64,000 bases of DNA from Candidatus Flexifilum affinis. Lineage in GTDB: Bacteria > Chloroflexota > Anaerolineae > Aggregatilineales > Phototrophicaceae. Positions 63,144-64,000 of the stretch are shown here, piece by piece. Below the pieces are notes generated by a model that searched no databases, was not told the DNA's origin, and saw only the letters and a program-made list of their open reading frames with translations. Numbering within the stretch: position 1 is the first letter of the stretch; each line of letters begins with the position of its first letter. A program made the translations under genes and the position numbers. The DNA lies in the NCBI GenBank assembly GCA_016713325.1, contig JADJPJ010000011.1, forward strand, positions 186,001 to 250,000, read 5' to 3'.

Positions 63144-63300
63144 TCAGTGAATCACGGATTGCTTCACCTCACCCCGTTTCGCTACGCTCAACCGCCCCTC
63201 TCCGTGCTGAGAGGCGCAAAAAGGCGTAAGGCTTTTGGGATGAGTTTGGCTCAAAAGCGCAGCTAGTGATGGATCAAGGTGAACTTTCGTGATTCACTGA
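63144..63300. repeat. Inverted-repeat-bounded element between the GH4 and amidohydrolase genes
   Basis: TCAGTGAATCACG (63144-63156) and CGTGATTCACTGA (63288-63300) are perfect inverted repeats 13 bases long, bounding 157 bases. The interior carries words also found in the repeat at 55709 (CCTCACCCCG, GCCCCTCTCCGTG). It may be a small non-coding mobile element. No gene lies within it. Confidence 0.6.
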
Positions 63301-63326
63301 GAATGGCTTTCCAGGCCGGCAATTTC

Positions 63327-63335
63327 TGGGATAAT
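63327..63335 (+). promoter_or_regulatory. Extended -10 promoter of the amidohydrolase gene
   Basis: TGG followed by GATAAT (63330-63335) fits an extended -10 element, 61 bases before the ATG at 63391. No clear -35 is seen. Confidence 0.4.
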
Positions 63336-63390
63336 CGCGCGTTAATCGATCCTGGTTCGGGATAGTGGACCACCACAGCGGACAGAAATC

Positions 63391-64000
63391 ATGAACGATA
63401 TTGCACTCAGCGCGTTTCAGCCTGTGCCGAAGCTGGTCGTCAAACAGACGACCGTGAAGACGCCGAAATTCCCCGTCATCGACGCTCATAACCACCTGGC
63501 GCAGCCCTTTGGCGGCGGCTGGGATGAGCGCCCCATCGCCGAACTTCTGGACGTGCTCGACCAGGCCGGCGTCACCCGCTACGTCGATCTGGATGGCGGC
63601 TGGGGTGAGGAGATCCTGAACCGACACCTCGACACAATCAAGGCACCCGCGCCGGATCGCTTCCTGGTCTTCGGCGGTGTCGACTGGTCACAGTGGCCCG
63701 AACAGGGAAATCGTTTTGGCGAATGGGCGGCGGCGCGTTTCCGCGAGCAGGTCGCGCGTGGGGCTGATGGGTTGAAAATCTGGAAGCCCTTCGGTTTGCA
63801 CGTGCGCGACGACCAGGGAGTGCTGGTCGCCGTTGACGATGCCCGGCTTGACCTGCTGTGGGCGACGGCGGGTGAGCTGGGGTTGCCGGTGCTGATCCAC
63901 GTGGCCGACCCGGTGGCATTCTTTGACCCGCTGGATCCGACGAATGAGCGCTTCGAAGAGTTGAACGCCCACCCGGACTGGCAGTTCCCCAGCCCGCCGT
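63391..64000 (+). CDS. Amidohydrolase (metal-dependent hydrolase, TIM barrel), partial at window end
   Basis: About 203 codons are visible and the frame is open at the window end. The protein shows the amidohydrolase_2 features FPVIDAHNHLAQPFGGG (metal-binding HxH at about residue 33), LDQAGVTRYVDLDGGWG, GADGLKIWKPFG and LPVLIHVADPVAFFDP with a further metal-binding His. It is probably co-regulated with the preceding GH4 gene. It could be a decarboxylase or lactonase of sugar-acid breakdown; the missing C-terminus prevents a firmer call. Confidence 0.88.
   Translation, partial: MNDIALSAFQPVPKLVVKQTTVKTPKFPVIDAHNHLAQPFGGGWDERPIAELLDVLDQAGVTRYVDLDGGWGEEILNRHLDTIKAPAPDRFLVFGGVDWSQWPEQGNRFGEWAAARFREQVARGADGLKIWKPFGLHVRDDQGVLVAVDDARLDLLWATAGELGLPVLIHVADPVAFFDPLDPTNERFEELNAHPDWQFPSPP

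Overview
The window looks like a high-GC chromosome segment from a Chloroflexota bacterium of the Anaerolineae type, probably from a metagenome or draft assembly. This is inference: no rRNA marker is present. The support is a complete LysW carrier-protein lysine pathway, a serine hydroxymethyltransferase fused to GcvT, repeated carbohydrate ABC transporters of the MalFGK type without their own ATPase, large paired FtsX permeases, and many GTG/TTG starts. No tRNA, rRNA, CRISPR array, prophage or transposase gene was seen.

Layout. 1-753: ECF sigma factor with a truncated partner gene. 975-4155: sugar ABC transporter whose binding-protein gene has lost an internal piece and its frame. 4223-7433: methyltransferase, then a copper-linked pair (His-rich secreted protein and CopC-CopD fusion). 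7430-13000: small unknown genes, an RCK channel-like protein, a xylose-isomerase-family enzyme and a second sigma/anti-sigma pair. 13114-23333: a processive GT2 glycosyltransferase, several small stand-alone genes, two 73-residue paralogues and a YfhO-like membrane protein. 23348-31811: the lysine operon, with its own promoter, leader peptide and terminator. 31970-36198: two-lobed aspartic protease, a palindromic repeat, and glyA-gcvT with a one-base frameshift. 36322-43696: sensor kinase, heterodimeric ABC exporter, ribosomal protein S1. 43933-47198: small metabolic genes and an ArsR-like regulator with a palindrome. 47359-55708: four-gene FtsX/LolD-type ABC operon. 55788-57087: RibD-like reductase and AraC regulator. 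57143-64000: a probable glycan-use locus (GH114 enzyme, ABC importer, GH4 glycosidase, amidohydrolase).

How they work together. The nine lys genes (W-X-Y-Z-J-K, homocitrate synthase, T, U) run head to tail with 4-8 base overlaps and cover homocitrate formation and all LysW-bound steps. Homoisocitrate dehydrogenase and the LysN aminotransferase are absent and must lie elsewhere. Upstream is a short leader reading frame with four lysine codons in five, a pairing segment and a perfect terminator, which together look like ribosome-mediated attenuation by lysine. This is the most notable system in the window.

Three genes are broken: the first ABC binding protein (deletion), lysT (two stop codons, one replacing an iron-sulfur cysteine) and gcvT (one base short in a G run). 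Each keeps conserved sequence past the break, so assembly or base-calling error must be excluded before biology is claimed.
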